A stretch of 64,000 nucleotides of DNA from an uncultured Alistipes sp. (GTDB taxonomy: Bacteria; Bacteroidota; Bacteroidia; Bacteroidales; Rikenellaceae), in contig CAAGLB010000138.1 of NCBI GenBank assembly GCA_900770635.1, positions 7,016 to 71,015 of the forward strand, given 5' to 3'. The notes under the pieces were generated by a model. That model searched no databases and was not told the DNA's origin. It saw only the letters and a list, made by a program, of their open reading frames with translations. Both the position numbers and the translations under genes were made by a program. This document shows positions 1 to 8,415 of the stretch, in pieces (positions within the stretch are counted from its first letter, which is position 1; the number at the start of each line of letters is the position of its first letter).

Positions 1-1544
1 TAACCACTCGAGTAGCTGGCACGGAGTCCAAGATCCTCGATAGGGCTATAACGCAAGGTCACTCGTGGCGAGAACACAGGGCTCGAGATCATGTTGTGCT
101 TGTCAAGGCGGAAGCCAACAAGGGCATTAAACTTATCGCTCTTCCACTCGTTTTGGGCAAATAGGCCAACTACCTGTGTTGACTGATCGATAAGGCGGTC
201 GGTGGCTATATAGTAGTCGTTCAACGAGTTGTAGTTATACTCGATGCCTGCTGTAAGCTCTGCAGGAAGACCAGCCTTATAGCTAAAGGTGTACTGACCA
301 CCTCCGACGAACGTGAGGTCACGTGTAGTGCCATAGGCATCAGGATTCATATCTGCGCCAAAGTAGCTCGAACGATCGATACCCTGAGCCGACACATAGG
401 CGTTTGCTCGGTGCTTGATGCTTGGGAAGTAGCTGAAACCGATGCTACCGCCATTGATGCTGTGGTCCGCCTGTTCGCAGAGCATGGCCATGTGTGGCGC
501 CTTCGAGAGGTTATCGCCACCACGTCTAAAATCGTGAATATGGTGATACTCAGCTGTTAGGCGAGAGTGTGTCGATGTTTTGTAGTAGGCACGGAAGCCC
601 AAAGTGCGAGAGTTTAGCTTGGTGATGTCGGTAAAGCCATCGTCATTGCGATCATATCCACCACGACTCTTAACCTGACCAAAGACATAAGCACCCATCT
701 TATAGTCGTCAGAGATGAAGGCACCTCCCAACGAGGTGTTGATATCGGGTGTGCCATCCTCCATGATGTTCGTGGTATTCGACAACGAGAGGGTATTGCG
801 CAGAGGATCCTTGGTGATGATGTTTACAATGCCACCAATAGCGCTCGAGCCAAAGAGTGCCGAGCCACCACCACGTATCACCTCCACACGCTCAACCATT
901 GCCACAGGCATAAGGTCAAGGCCATAGACACCCGCAAGTGACGAGAATATAGCACGACTATCGAGCAATATCTGCGAATACTGACCTTCGAGGCCATTGA
1001 TGCGTAGCTGCGGAGCACCACAGTTGCCACATGTGGTCTCTACACGCAAGCCCGGTTGGAAGTTCATAGCCTCCGACAGGCTCGACGAGGCAGTACCCTC
1101 AAACAGCGTTGCCGAAGATACGGTTACCACCGTAGCTGTCTGACGACGATTTGTCTCGTTGCGTGTGGCCGACACCACTACCTCGTCAACGAGCGTCACA
1201 CTCTCGATAAGGCTAAAATTATGCTCCTCGGAGATACCTCTCTTGGCAGTGTAGGGCATCTCGACAGTGCCATAACCTAAGGCTGTAACAACAAGAGTGT
1301 GCTCGCCCTCGGGTATATTATTAATTTTATAGTGTCCCGTAGCATCTGCTGCACAGCCGATGGTCGTGCCCTTGATGGCAACAGTGGCATAGGGGATATG
1401 CTCGCCCGTAGTGAGGTCAATAATATGGCCAAAGATGTTGGCGTCGGAGGGTTTTGTAGGCTCTGAAGAAGTGGTGTAAGGTGCGTTACTCATCAGCGCA
1501 AAAGGGATGACGAGTAGCAAAAGTGTTAAGATGTGTCGCTTCAT
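1..1544 (-). CDS. TonB-dependent receptor, N-terminal part (runs off the window)
   Basis: Outer-membrane receptor that would import a bound ligand using TonB energy. The 514 visible residues start with a signal peptide (MKRHILTLLLLVIPFALM). A carboxypeptidase-regulatory-like domain follows (about residues 30-110, with IKGTTIGCAADATGHY), then the TonB plug (about 120-240, with RINGLEGQYSQILLDSR and VIRGGGSALFGSSAIGG), then the first barrel strands. The C-terminus lies beyond base 1. A promoter with -33 and -7 boxes sits just upstream. The preceding gene on the same strand encodes a small His-rich exported protein, which suggests a metal ligand; that is inference. The family assignment is firm, the substrate is not. 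Confidence 0.93.
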   Translation of the reverse strand, partial: MKRHILTLLLLVIPFALMSNAPYTTSSEPTKPSDANIFGHIIDLTTGEHIPYATVAIKGTTIGCAADATGHYKINNIPEGEHTLVVTALGYGTVEMPYTAKRGISEEHNFSLIESVTLVDEVVVSATRNETNRRQTATVVTVSSATLFEGTASSSLSEAMNFQPGLRVETTCGNCGAPQLRINGLEGQYSQILLDSRAIFSSLAGVYGLDLMPVAMVERVEVIRGGGSALFGSSAIGGIVNIITKDPLRNTLSLSNTTNIMEDGTPDINTSLGGAFISDDYKMGAYVFGQVKSRGGYDRNDDGFTDITKLNSRTLGFRAYYKTSTHSRLTAEYHHIHDFRRGGDNLSKAPHMAMLCEQADHSINGGSIGFSYFPSIKHRANAYVSAQGIDRSSYFGADMNPDAYGTTRDLTFVGGGQYTFSYKAGLPAELTAGIEYNYNSLNDYYIATDRLIDQSTQVVGLFAQNEWKSDKFNALVGFRLDKHNMISSPVFSPRVTLRYSPIEDLGLRASYSSG

Positions 1545-1575
1545 AATGATATGTTTTACCGTTTGCTTTTGGGTG

Positions 1576-1606
1576 CAAAGGTAGACAAATGGGCACAGTG
1601 ACACAA
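1576..1606 (-). promoter_or_regulatory. Bacteroidales-type promoter of the TonB receptor
   Basis: Read on the minus strand, TACCTTTG (1576-1583) is a perfect -7 box. A TTG (1604-1606) lies 20 bases upstream as the -33 element. The leader would be about 25 bases, so the receptor can be transcribed independently of the small gene before it. Confidence 0.75.
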
Positions 1607-1674
1607 TCGCCACAGTGCGGTAAATAGTTGTTTGTGTATTAGTTAAAAATGGGGATATGAGGTTACGTAACGCC

Positions 1675-2013
1675 TTAAGCGACAGGAGGCGCACGTAGCG
1701 AGGCTGTGTTCGACAAGTGCGAACATGAACAGCTATATTTATATATATTAGGTGTAAACTCTCGCACATAGTCGCATGGCTCAACAACGACACACTCCGA
1801 GAGGAGCATATCGGCACGTGACACACGGCTGATTACATCGAGTTGCGCAAGGCTATGAGAGTGCGATTCGGGATTACCGCTAAATGGGTGGGAGTGGGCA
1901 ATGGTATGGCCCTCGACATTGTGCTTATGTATAAATAGCGTGCTGCTGCCGATGTTGAATAACACCAGCACAAGTAGCAATAGGCTAAATATATCTCTCT
2001 TACGTAGTTGCAC
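1675..2013 (-). CDS. Small His-rich exported protein next to TonB receptor
   Basis: 112 residues with an N-terminal hydrophobic segment (FSLLLLVLVLFNIGSSTLF). Next comes a histidine-rich stretch (HKHNVEGHTIAHSHPF, then ESHSHS) and a C-terminal part with CSCSHL. Similar short His-rich proteins precede TonB receptors in other Bacteroidales; I know of no proven function. Histidine clusters suggest metal binding in the periplasm or at the membrane (inference). The start codon is GTG at 2013. A -7 box at 2033-2040 leaves room for no longer form. It lies 130 bases upstream of the receptor gene on the same strand. Confidence 0.7.
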   Translation of the reverse strand: MQLRKRDIFSLLLLVLVLFNIGSSTLFIHKHNVEGHTIAHSHPFSGNPESHSHSLAQLDVISRVSRADMLLSECVVVEPCDYVREFTPNIYKYSCSCSHLSNTASLRAPPVA

Positions 2014-2032
2014 AATAGATTGTTTTGCGCGG

Positions 2033-2040
2033 CAAAGATA
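2033..2040 (-). promoter_or_regulatory. -7 box upstream of His-rich protein
   Basis: TATCTTTG on the minus strand matches the Bacteroidales -7 consensus. No clear TTG lies at the expected -33 distance. The inferred leader is only about a dozen bases. Confidence 0.5.
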
Positions 2041-2100
2041 ATAAAAAAAGTGAAAAGCGAAAAACGAGAGGTGAAAAGTAAGGTAAAACTCGCTGAAAGG

Positions 2101-2200
2101 GGAAGAAAGGGAGAATAGGGAATTTAGGGAATTTAGGGAGGAGTATCACTAATATCCTTAAGTTCCCTAATCTCATTAAATTCTCTAAATTCACTAATCA
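2101..2200. repeat. Long imperfect hairpin built of 9-bp repeats (locus A)
   Basis: The left arm carries direct nonamers GGGAATTTA at 2118-2126 and 2127-2135. The right arm carries TAATCTCAT, TAAATTCTC and TAAATTCAC in exact 9-bp phase from 2168 to 2194. The two arms are near reverse complements, so the region can fold into one long hairpin. The same architecture appears at three other loci in this window, each time upstream of a cloverleaf palindrome. Confidence 0.75.
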
Positions 2201-2221
2201 ACCACCTCAATCAGCGAGATA

Positions 2222-2349
2222 GATTTCTTGTTAGAAGGGTTGCAGATGTGGCCTTGACATGAAAAAGCCACCGATGGGTAGTACTTGATGTACGTCCCAT
2301 TGGTGGCTTTGATTGAAAGGGCGCAGATGCGCCCTTATCACAAGAAATT
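2222..2349. repeat. Cloverleaf palindromic element, copy 1 (after rpsA)
   Basis: 128-bp element. The closing inverted repeat is GATTTCTTGT (2222-2231) with ACAAGAAATT (2340-2349). The central hairpin pairs GCCACCGATGGG with CCCATTGGTGGC and holds an inner GTAC-TTGAT-GTAC mini-hairpin. A right-hand hairpin is GGGCGC-AGAT-GCGCCC. Read toward rpsA's downstream side, the central stem is followed by TTTTT, so it can serve as the rpsA terminator. The inverted-repeat end lies one base from the rpsA stop codon. Confidence 0.85.
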
Positions 2350-2350
2350 A

Positions 2351-4135
2351 TTATTTCTTCTCCATCTGAGCCTTCAACTCAGCCAAACCTGCGATGTCGC
2401 CCAAGGTGGTCTTCTCAACCTGAGCGTTGATCTTCTTAACAGTTGACTTAGTTGCGTCAGCAGCAGCACGACGCTCTGCCTTCTCAGCAGCTACAGCCTC
2501 ACGCTTTGCCTCCTCGAAAAGACGGCTGTGTGAAAGAGTGATGCGCTTAGTAGCCTTAGAGAACTCCAACACCTTGAACTCAGCCTTCTCGCCAGCCTTC
2601 AAAGTAGAACCATCCTCCTTTACAGCGTGACGTGCTGGGCAGAAGCCCTCGATGTTCTCGCCGAGTGATACAACAACACCCTTGTCGTTAGCCTCAGTTA
2701 CAGTACCCTCGTGAACAGAGTCAACACCGAACTGGCTCTCAAAGCCGTTCCATGGGTTCTCCTCGAGCTGCTTGTGACCGAGTGAAAGACGACGGTTATC
2801 CTTGTTGATGTCAAGAACAACTACCTCAAGCTCAGCGCCAATCTGAGTGAACTCTGATGGGTGCTTAACCTTCTTAGTCCAAGAGAGGTCAGAGATGTGT
2901 ACAAGACCCTCGATGCCGTCCTCGATCTCAACAAATACGCCGAAGTTAGAGAAGTTGCGAACACGTGCAGTGCACTTTGTGCCAGCAGGATACTTCTTCT
3001 CGATCTCAGCCCATGGATCTGGAGTAAGCTGCTTAACGCCCAAAGACATCTTGCGCTCCTCGCGGTCGAGTGTAAGAACTACAGCCTCAACCTCGTCACC
3101 AACCTTCATGAACTCCTGTGCAGAGCGCAATGGCTGGCTCCATGACATCTCAGATACGTGGATAAGGCCCTCAACACCTGGAGCAATCTCAACGAATGCA
3201 CCGTAGTCAGCCATAACCACTACCTTACCCTTAACCTTGTCACCTACCTTAAGCTCTGATGAGAGAGCCTCCCATGGGTGAGCAGTAAGCTGCTTCAAAC
3301 CAAGAGCGATACGCTTCTTAGCCTCATCGAAGTCAAGGATAACAACCTGAAGCTTCTGATCCAAAGCTACAACCTCCTCTGGGTGGTTTACACGGCCCCA
3401 TGAAAGGTCAGTGATGTGGATAAGACCATCTACGCCACCAAGGTCGATGAATACACCGTAAGTAGTGATGTTCTTAACAGTACCCTCAAGGATCTGGCCC
3501 TTCTCAAGCTTAGACATGATAACCTGCTTCTGAGCCTCGAGCTCTGCCTCGATGAGTGCCTTGTGAGATACAACAACGTTGCGGAACTCCTGGTTGATCT
3601 TAACAACCTTGAACTCCATAGTCTTGTCAACGTATACATCGTAGTCACGGATAGGCTTAACGTCGATCTGTGAACCTGGCAAGAATGCCTCGATGCCGAA
3701 TACGTCAACGATCATACCGCCCTTAGTGCGGCACTTAACGTAACCCTTAATGATCTCGTCGTTGTTGAGAGCCTCGTTAACACGGTCCCAGCTCTTAAGC
3801 TGACGAGCCTTCTTGTGTGAGAGTGACAACTGGCCACCCTTATCCTCTACTGACTCAACGTAAACCTCAACCTTCTCGCCTACAGTCAAGTCTGGGTTGT
3901 AACGGAACTCAGTGGCTGCGATAAGGCCCTCAGACTTGTAACCGATGTTTACAGTAACCTCACGCTTGTTGATCTCGGTAACAGTACCCTCAACAACCTC
4001 GCCTACTGCAACGTTTGACAATGTCTGACCATAAGCTGCCTCGATAGCCTCCTTCGACTGGTCGTAAACGCCAAGGTCATTCTCGAACGCATTCCAATCG
4101 AAATTCTCGTTCGCTACAATTTTGTTCTGCTCCAT
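2351..4135 (-). CDS. rpsA: 30S ribosomal protein S1
   Basis: 594 residues with six consecutive S1 RNA-binding repeats. The first two are divergent and the middle four are strongly conserved, each with GxFV/GVF and GLIH/GLVHIS(D/E)(L/M)SW. The Ala/Lys-rich tail ends in LKAQMEKK. It binds mRNA on the small ribosomal subunit and is central to initiation in organisms with weak Shine-Dalgarno pairing, as here. Transcription starts from a good promoter about 85 bases upstream. The 3' end abuts cloverleaf element copy 1. Confidence 0.97.
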   Translation of the reverse strand: MEQNKIVANENFDWNAFENDLGVYDQSKEAIEAAYGQTLSNVAVGEVVEGTVTEINKREVTVNIGYKSEGLIAATEFRYNPDLTVGEKVEVYVESVEDKGGQLSLSHKKARQLKSWDRVNEALNNDEIIKGYVKCRTKGGMIVDVFGIEAFLPGSQIDVKPIRDYDVYVDKTMEFKVVKINQEFRNVVVSHKALIEAELEAQKQVIMSKLEKGQILEGTVKNITTYGVFIDLGGVDGLIHITDLSWGRVNHPEEVVALDQKLQVVILDFDEAKKRIALGLKQLTAHPWEALSSELKVGDKVKGKVVVMADYGAFVEIAPGVEGLIHVSEMSWSQPLRSAQEFMKVGDEVEAVVLTLDREERKMSLGVKQLTPDPWAEIEKKYPAGTKCTARVRNFSNFGVFVEIEDGIEGLVHISDLSWTKKVKHPSEFTQIGAELEVVVLDINKDNRRLSLGHKQLEENPWNGFESQFGVDSVHEGTVTEANDKGVVVSLGENIEGFCPARHAVKEDGSTLKAGEKAEFKVLEFSKATKRITLSHSRLFEEAKREAVAAEKAERRAAADATKSTVKKINAQVEKTTLGDIAGLAELKAQMEKK

Positions 4136-4198
4136 AATGGAAATAAGTTTTTGCGATACAATCGCTCGTTAAAAGTTAATAAAAATGTTCACGCCCGC

Positions 4199-4214
4199 TA
4201 TGCGCCTGCGCATA
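4199..4214 (-). promoter_or_regulatory. Hairpin at the 5' end of the rpsA leader
   Basis: TATGCGC-CT-GCGCATA is a perfect 7-bp stem just downstream of the inferred rpsA start site. It could stabilise the mRNA or take part in S1 autoregulation, which is known in other bacteria; the role here is inference. Confidence 0.45.
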
Positions 4215-4223
4215 AAAGGCCCG

Positions 4224-4252
4224 CAAAGGTAAATAAAATTTTCGGAACTCAA
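4224..4252 (-). promoter_or_regulatory. rpsA promoter
   Basis: On the minus strand TACCTTTG (4224-4231) is the -7 box and TTG (4250-4252) lies 18 bases upstream as -33. The leader is about 80 bases. Confidence 0.7.
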
Positions 4253-4315
4253 CACCCAAACACCAACTTTTTCAAAATATTTAGCCCCCGCTCGACGTTT
4301 TTCAATAAATTTCGA

Positions 4316-4323
4316 TACCTTTG
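4316..4323 (+). promoter_or_regulatory. -7 box for the 153-residue lipoprotein
   Basis: TACCTTTG on the plus strand, about 46 bases before the ATG. The -33 region is T-rich but has no exact TTG. Confidence 0.5.
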
Positions 4324-4369
4324 CGTGGACGATTAACGATGAATTATTTAATTAAACTTATTAATAGCC

Positions 4370-4831
4370 ATGAAACTATTTAAATATCTTATGGGCGTAG
4401 TGCTGGCAGCAACGGTTGTATCGTGCGAGATGCCTGAGCAACAGACGCCAACGAAGTATCCCGATCTCGAAACTATCGCTAACACGTTGTGGTATAGCGT
4501 AGATACGAAGAATCAGATATACTACGACATAAACTACTATGAGAGCACAGGCACGATGGTTGGCTACAGCAACTCACTACGCGAGGAGGAGGTGTCGAAC
4601 CGCTCCTTCACATACACCTTTACGCCTGCAACAGACGACATACCAAGCATAGTAAATGTCGCATTTGACGATGGTCAGTTCTATGGCGGCTTTACTGTTC
4701 CAAAGGGCAACTTCCAGGTCAACAACGAGGATGTATATTGGATTCAGCTCTACGAGGTTGACAAAGAGGGAAATGTCATCTACGACATATACGGCAATAT
4801 GAAGTCGTCAATATTGATGTGGATGAAGTAG
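4370..4831 (+). CDS. Small lipoprotein, function unknown
   Basis: 153 residues. It has an N-terminal signal peptide and a lipobox ending VVSC (Cys 19), followed by EMPEQQTP, so it should be a lipid-anchored envelope protein. The rest is rich in Tyr, Asp and Asn and looks like a small beta-sheet domain. I do not recognise the family. It is a single gene with its own -7 box, convergent with the TPR protein gene. Its TAG stop lies at the degenerate left edge of cloverleaf copy 2. Confidence 0.75.
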   Translation: MKLFKYLMGVVLAATVVSCEMPEQQTPTKYPDLETIANTLWYSVDTKNQIYYDINYYESTGTMVGYSNSLREEEVSNRSFTYTFTPATDDIPSIVNVAFDDGQFYGGFTVPKGNFQVNNEDVYWIQLYEVDKEGNVIYDIYGNMKSSILMWMK

Positions 4832-4839
4832 CAGCATCA

Positions 4840-4950
4840 GAACCGAGTGCTACACTCGACAAAAATGCCACCGATGGGTAGTACTTGACGTACGTCCCAT
4901 TGGTGGCATTTTTGTTAGGGGCCGCAATCGACCTCTTATCTCGCTAAATT
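4840..4950. repeat. Cloverleaf palindromic element, copy 2 (left edge degenerate)
   Basis: A left hairpin (CGAGTG-CTA-CACTCG) is followed by the same GCCACCGATGGG/CCCATTGGTGGC central stem as copy 1, with an inner GTAC-TTGAC-GTAC mini-hairpin. The right closing arm is CTTATC-TCGCTAAATT (4935-4950). The matching left arm is not recognisable, because the upstream gene's stop codon is there. The right arm overlaps the TAA stop (4949-4951) of the TPR gene. Poly-A/poly-T flanks make it a bidirectional terminator candidate. Confidence 0.75.
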
Positions 4951-5923
4951 ATTTTGCGGGGGCAGTAAGAGCCTGAATAGCTGCCTGAGCATTAGCCACG
5001 TTACGGCCAGCTGTCACCTTGCGGAATGCTGCAACAGCGTGGTTCTTAACCGACTCAGCATTTGCAGCGCCCTCGATCTTCTCGTTGTAGGCAACACCAA
5101 TCCAGTAGTAAACATCGCTGCGGCCCTCGTCTGTTGTCTGTGCAGCAACAGCCTCGCTCTCCATAGCAATCATCTTGTCGAACTCCCTCTTGTAGTAGTG
5201 AGCCTGAAGGATAAGCTTCTGAGCCATAGCAGCATCTGCAAGCTGCTCAGCCATAGCGATGATACCATCGTAGTCCTTAGCCTGCTGGAGCTTAGCCACC
5301 TCGTTGTTGGTGTACATATCCATCTTCTCCTGAGCAGCAGCGATAGCCTCAGCAAACTTATCTGGGTTGAGCGCAGCAATCTCAGAAGCGATCTTCATAC
5401 CATCCTGATACATATCGCTCTTGAAGTAGCTCTCAGCGAGGTTGAGCGCCATAGCTGTATTACGCTTATCAGCAGCATAACCCTTTGAGAATACCTCGAT
5501 AGCTGTTGCATAGTCGCCAGTGTTAAATGCCTCAGCACCCTTAGCCTCGTAGCACTTACCGATAAACTGACGATTTTTGTTAGCATTAGCTACATCGTCG
5601 AAAAGCTCAGCCTGATCAGCAGCCTGAGTAAAGTAGCCAGCTGCCTCGTCGTAGTTCTTAGCGTTGTAAGCACGACCACCAAGCATGTTGTAGCAAGTAA
5701 CGATATACTTCTTAGCCATAGCAAAAGCCTTCTCCTGGTTAGCATCTGGCTCCTCAAGATCGTAGTAGCCATTGATAACCTCATCGAACTGAGCAATAGC
5801 CTCGGTGAGCTTACCTGCCTTAGCATTTGCAGCTGCCTGCTGACAAGTTGCCAAGATGTCGGTCTGAGCAAAAAGTGATGTTGCACCCAAAAGGGCAACA
5901 AAGGTCAATAATAGTTTTTTCAT
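4949..5923 (-). CDS. Exported tetratricopeptide-repeat protein
   Basis: 324 residues. It has a signal peptide (MKKLLLTFVALLGATSLFAQ, cleavage after SLFA) and then helical TPR-like repeats across most of the chain. Examples are AGKLTEAIAQFDEVINGYY, NAKNYDEAAGYFTQAADQA and NTGDYATAIEVFSKGYA. It is therefore periplasmic or outer-membrane associated and probably a protein-binding scaffold. No enzyme motif is visible. The stop codon overlaps a cloverleaf palindrome. The TPR call is firm, the role unknown. Confidence 0.85.
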   Translation of the reverse strand: MKKLLLTFVALLGATSLFAQTDILATCQQAAANAKAGKLTEAIAQFDEVINGYYDLEEPDANQEKAFAMAKKYIVTCYNMLGGRAYNAKNYDEAAGYFTQAADQAELFDDVANANKNRQFIGKCYEAKGAEAFNTGDYATAIEVFSKGYAADKRNTAMALNLAESYFKSDMYQDGMKIASEIAALNPDKFAEAIAAAQEKMDMYTNNEVAKLQQAKDYDGIIAMAEQLADAAMAQKLILQAHYYKREFDKMIAMESEAVAAQTTDEGRSDVYYWIGVAYNEKIEGAANAESVKNHAVAAFRKVTAGRNVANAQAAIQALTAPAK

Positions 5924-5993
5924 AGCTTTAGTTATAGTTTAGTTTTGTCTTTTTCTCTACAAGCGGTGTGGCTTTTTAGTCCAAAACCAAATG

Positions 5994-6001
5994 CAAATTT
6001 A
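5994..6001 (-). promoter_or_regulatory. -7 box upstream of the TPR gene
   Basis: TAAATTTG on the minus strand fits TAnnTTTG, about 70 bases before the start codon. There is no clear -33. Confidence 0.35.
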
Positions 6002-6037
6002 CAAATAATTTCAGAGATTTGCACACATTTAAACCAT

Positions 6038-6499
6038 TTATTTGCGCAATGTAGCAAAAAATTCGCTCATCAGCGCCTCGCACTCCTCCTTGAGCACACC
6101 CTTTACCACCTCGGTCTTGGGGTGCATGATACGCTCGGAGTATGTAGAATAGCCACGCTTAGCGTCGGCAGCGCCATAGACCACACGGCCTATCTGGCTC
6201 CATGCCAGCGCCCCGCCACACATCACACAAGGCTCAACTGTAACATAGAGCGTACAGTCGTTAAGATACTTACCGCCGAGCGTTGACATAGCCGCCGTAA
6301 TAGCCTGCATCTCAGCGTGTGCCGTAGCATCGCACAGCGTCTCTACAAGGTTATGACCACGACCTATAACCCTATCGCCAGCAACAACGATAGCACCTAT
6401 AGGGACCTCTCGTTTATCCAACGCACGCTCGGCCTCATTTAGTGCCATACGCATATATTTTTCGTCTTGTGAGCGACTAATATTAATTTTTTCGGCCAT
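6038..6499 (-). CDS. tadA: tRNA adenosine(34) deaminase / nucleoside deaminase
   Basis: 153 residues of the cytidine deaminase fold. Zinc ligands and the catalytic Glu are His61 and Glu63 in HAEM, and Cys91 and Cys94 in PCVMC. The EVPIGA motif at about 31-36 is typical of TadA, which makes inosine at the wobble base of tRNA-Arg. Family members on guanine or cytosine are hard to exclude from sequence. It is divergent from aspS, with two opposed -7 boxes between them. Confidence 0.88.
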   Translation of the reverse strand: MAEKINISRSQDEKYMRMALNEAERALDKREVPIGAIVVAGDRVIGRGHNLVETLCDATAHAEMQAITAAMSTLGGKYLNDCTLYVTVEPCVMCGGALAWSQIGRVVYGAADAKRGYSTYSERIMHPKTEVVKGVLKEECEALMSEFFATLRK

Positions 6500-6526
6500 T
6501 TAATTTATAATTAGGTGAAAATGTAT

Positions 6527-6534
6527 TACCTTTG
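6527..6534 (+). promoter_or_regulatory. -7 box for aspS
   Basis: TACCTTTG on the plus strand, 43 bases before the aspS ATG. The -33 region lacks an exact TTG. Confidence 0.5.
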
Positions 6535-6541
6535 TGAGTTG

Positions 6542-6549
6542 CAAAGATA
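6542..6549 (-). promoter_or_regulatory. -7 box for tadA
   Basis: TATCTTTG on the minus strand, 42 bases before the tadA start. It lies back to back with the aspS -7 box. Confidence 0.45.
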
Positions 6550-6577
6550 TGAAAAAAATCTAAAAATATAATATCGT

Positions 6578-8341
6578 ATGTACAGAACACACAACTGCGG
6601 TGAACTCCGCATTGAGAATGTCGGCCAGACAGTTACGCTTTCGGGCTGGGTACAGAAGGTGCGCAACCTTGGCGCTATGGCCTTCATCGACCTTCGTGAC
6701 CGTTATGGCATAACACAGATTACCGTTGAGGAGCACTCTGCAGAGGAGGTTAAGGCTATCGCCTCGGAGGTAGGTCGTGAGTATGTTTTGCAGGTAACAG
6801 GTAAGGTTATCGAGCGCTCGTCAAAGAACGCCAAAATAGCTACTGGCGACATCGAGATTTCGGCAACAGAGCTCAAAATATTGAACCGTGCCGTGACACC
6901 TCCATTCACCATCGAGGAGGAGAGCGATGGCGGCGACGACCTTCGCATGAAGTATCGCTACTTGGACCTTCGTCGTCCGCCACTTCAGCGTGCTATGATC
7001 CTTCGTCACCGCATGGCGCAGGCCGTACGTCAGTTCCTCGACAAGGAGGGCTTCCTCGAGATTGAGACTCCATACCTCATCAAGTCGACACCTGAGGGCG
7101 CTCGTGACTTCATCGTGCCTTCACGCATGAACCCTAACCAGTTCTACGCACTTCCACAGTCGCCACAGACACTCAAGCAGCTATTGATGGTTGCTGGCTA
7201 CGACCGCTACTTCCAGATTGTTCGTTGCTTCCGTGACGAGGACCTTCGTGCCGACCGTCAGCCAGAGTTCACACAGATCGACTGCGAGATGTCGTTCGTT
7301 GAGCAGGAGGACGTACTCGAGATCTTCGAGCGCTGGGCACGCTACATGTTCAAGGAGGTTATGGACATCGAGTTTACAGAGCCATTCCAGCGCATGCCTT
7401 GGATCGAGGCTATGGAGAAGTATGGTTCAGATAAGCCAGACTTGCGCTTCGGCATGGAGTTCGCCGATATTACCGACTTGGCTCATGGCCACGACTTTGT
7501 CGTGTTTGACTCAGCCAACTACGTTGTAGGTTTTGCTGCTGAGGGCTGCGCATCATATACTCGCAAGCAGATTGACGAGCTCACCGAGTTTGTTAAGCGT
7601 CCACAGGTAGGCGCTAAGGGCCTTGTGTGGATTCGTGTTGACGAGGCTGGCAACATCAAGTCATCTATCGACAAGTTCTTCTCGGCAGACGACTTGAAGA
7701 CTATCGCCGAGCGTGTAGGCGCAAAGAACGGAGATATGATTTTCGTTCTCTGTGGCGAGAAGTTCAAGACACTTACTCAGCTCTGCACACTCCGTCTTGA
7801 GGTTGCTGAGCGTCTTGGCTTGCGTGATCCTAAGAAGTTCGCTCCACTATGGGTTGTTGACTTCCCAATGTTCGAGTGGGACGAGGAGACACAGCGCTTC
7901 TACGCTATGCACCACCCATTTACATCGCCAAAGCCCGAGGATGCACACCTCTTCGACACTGGCGAGCTTGGCAAGATGCGTGCTAACGCCTACGACTTCG
8001 TATGTAACGGCACCGAGATCGGCGGTGGTTCTATCCGTATCCACGACGCTGAGCTTCAGGCTAAGGTATTCAACGCCCTCGGCTTCACACCTGAGGCTGC
8101 TGAGGAGCAGTTCGGCTTCTTGATGAATGCCTTTAAGTATGGCGCACCTCCTCATGGTGGTTTGGCATTCGGCTTCGACCGCTTGTGCTCGTTGTTCGGT
8201 GGCTCGGAGTCTATCCGTGACTACATCGCATTCCCTAAGAACAATGCTGGCCGTGATGTTATGCTCGATGGCCCATCACCAGTAGCTCAGGCACAGCTCG
8301 ACGAGTTGTTCTTGGCGTTGGTAGAGCCTACCAAGGAGTAA
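6578..8341 (+). CDS. aspS: Aspartyl-tRNA synthetase
   Basis: 587 residues, the normal length for the bacterial type. An N-terminal OB-fold anticodon domain (about 1-110, with SGWVQKVRNLGAMAFIDLRD) is followed by the class II core. The core has motif 2 (FRDEDLRADRQPEFTQID), the bacterial GAD insertion (about 290-410) and motif 3 (GLAFGFDRL). It charges tRNA-Asp in the cytoplasm. The gene is monocistronic and ends at a strong hairpin terminator. Confidence 0.98.
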   Translation: MYRTHNCGELRIENVGQTVTLSGWVQKVRNLGAMAFIDLRDRYGITQITVEEHSAEEVKAIASEVGREYVLQVTGKVIERSSKNAKIATGDIEISATELKILNRAVTPPFTIEEESDGGDDLRMKYRYLDLRRPPLQRAMILRHRMAQAVRQFLDKEGFLEIETPYLIKSTPEGARDFIVPSRMNPNQFYALPQSPQTLKQLLMVAGYDRYFQIVRCFRDEDLRADRQPEFTQIDCEMSFVEQEDVLEIFERWARYMFKEVMDIEFTEPFQRMPWIEAMEKYGSDKPDLRFGMEFADITDLAHGHDFVVFDSANYVVGFAAEGCASYTRKQIDELTEFVKRPQVGAKGLVWIRVDEAGNIKSSIDKFFSADDLKTIAERVGAKNGDMIFVLCGEKFKTLTQLCTLRLEVAERLGLRDPKKFAPLWVVDFPMFEWDEETQRFYAMHHPFTSPKPEDAHLFDTGELGKMRANAYDFVCNGTEIGGGSIRIHDAELQAKVFNALGFTPEAAEEQFGFLMNAFKYGAPPHGGLAFGFDRLCSLFGGSESIRDYIAFPKNNAGRDVMLDGPSPVAQAQLDELFLALVEPTKE

Positions 8342-8360
8342 CATACTAAGCAAAAAACTA

Positions 8361-8398
8361 AAAGAGGGTGTCCAACAAATTTTGCGGACACCCTCTTT
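8361..8398. terminator. Bidirectional terminator between aspS and hexosaminidase gene
   Basis: AAAGAGGGTGTCC pairs with GGACACCCTCTTT around a 12-base loop. T-runs on both strands suit the two convergent genes. Confidence 0.85.
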
Positions 8399-8415
8399 AT
8401 CATTCTATAATTGAC

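Larger units (their letters stand above)
2014..2350. other. Gene-free region with two repeat structures
   Basis: This stretch between the His-rich protein gene and rpsA holds a -7 box (2033-2040), a nonamer-repeat hairpin (about 2101-2200) and a cloverleaf palindrome copy (2222-2349). I see no credible coding sequence. Confidence 0.8.
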
